A stretch of DNA of 64,000 bases, from positions 40,654 to 104,653 of the forward strand of contig MESD01000023.1 of the NCBI GenBank assembly GCA_001770815.1, given 5' to 3'. Positions within the stretch are counted from its first letter, which is position 1; every line of letters begins with the position of its first letter. The DNA comes from Burkholderiales bacterium RIFCSPHIGHO2_12_FULL_69_20. Lineage in GTDB: Bacteria; Pseudomonadota; Gammaproteobacteria; Burkholderiales; Burkholderiaceae_C. The position numbers and the translations under genes are program-made. Below are positions 63,628 through 64,000 of this stretch, in pieces. The notes under the pieces are model-generated. The model had not been told where the DNA came from. It saw nothing but the letters and a program-made list of their open reading frames with translations, and did no database searches.

Positions 63628-64000
63628 TTACTCGGTTGGCTCGCCGCGCGGGCGTTCGCCGGCGCGGCGCTCGTCGGCCACCCGCTGGCGGCGCTGGGCC
63701 AGCAGGTCACGCAGCCGGGCGTCGATCACCGAGGCCTCGATGAAGTCGGTGCCGGGCCCGCCGCCCTTGGCCAATTGCTGGCCGGCGCGCAGCCGGTCGA
63801 TGGCGCCGGGCAGGTTGCCCAGCGCGGCCTGCGATTCGGCCTCGGCCCGCACCGCGCGCAGGCGCTGGCCCTGGCGCGCGGCGGTCTGCGCCAGCGCCAA
63901 CCAGGCCGATGCATCGTCACGGTGGTCGGCCACCCAGGTCTGCAGCGCCTCGGCGCTGCGCCGCAGCGTGGCCTCGCCGTCTTCGGCCAAGGCCCAGTCG
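63628..64000 (-). CDS. C-terminal part of M48 family metalloprotease (BepA-like, TPR), continues outside window
   Basis: 'NLPGAIDRLRAGQQLAKGGGPGTDFIEASVIDARLRDL' typical M48/BepA C-terminus. Confidence 0.65.
   Translation of the reverse strand, partial: DWALAEDGEATLRRSAEALQTWVADHRDDASAWLALAQTAARQGQRLRAVRAEAESQAALGNLPGAIDRLRAGQQLAKGGGPGTDFIEASVIDARLRDLLAQRRQRVADERRAGERPRGEPTE

Overview
High-GC proteobacterial chromosome segment, probably Burkholderiales-like judging from gene content and style (inference). Four blocks are visible. (1) About 1-9.5 kb is housekeeping: lptC, an SDR, a glycine-rich RRM protein, MarC, a GMC oxidoreductase, an HDOD protein, an acyl-CoA synthetase and ssb. (2) About 9.8-48.3 kb is a large Wzx/Wzy-type exopolysaccharide (EPS) locus. 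It has nucleotide-sugar genes (UDP-xylose synthase, rfbF, rfbG), many glycosyltransferases, Wza/Wzz/Wzy/Wzx, WcaJ and a DegT aminotransferase. It also encodes two secreted glycoside-hydrolase-like proteins, three unusual fused enzymes (MocA-DAO, methyltransferase-FemAB/GNAT, SDR-HisC), a 1845-aa RTX protein combining a subtilisin domain with a beta-helix, and a type I secretion pair whose ATPase has degenerate motifs. (3) About 48.6-54.5 kb holds recQ, an Fnr-like regulator and uvrA. (4) About 54.5-60.5 kb is a same-strand candidate defence operon (AAA ATPase, MmeI-like DNA methyltransferase/nuclease, unknown protein, PIN protein) flanked by a decayed gene fragment. GGDEF, SWIB/histone-like, YvlD-like and M48-protease genes follow. 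The best candidates for an undescribed system are the EPS locus with its fused enzymes and RTX protease/beta-helix protein, and the four-gene defence-like operon. All calls come from reading the supplied translations and nucleotides; no database search was run.
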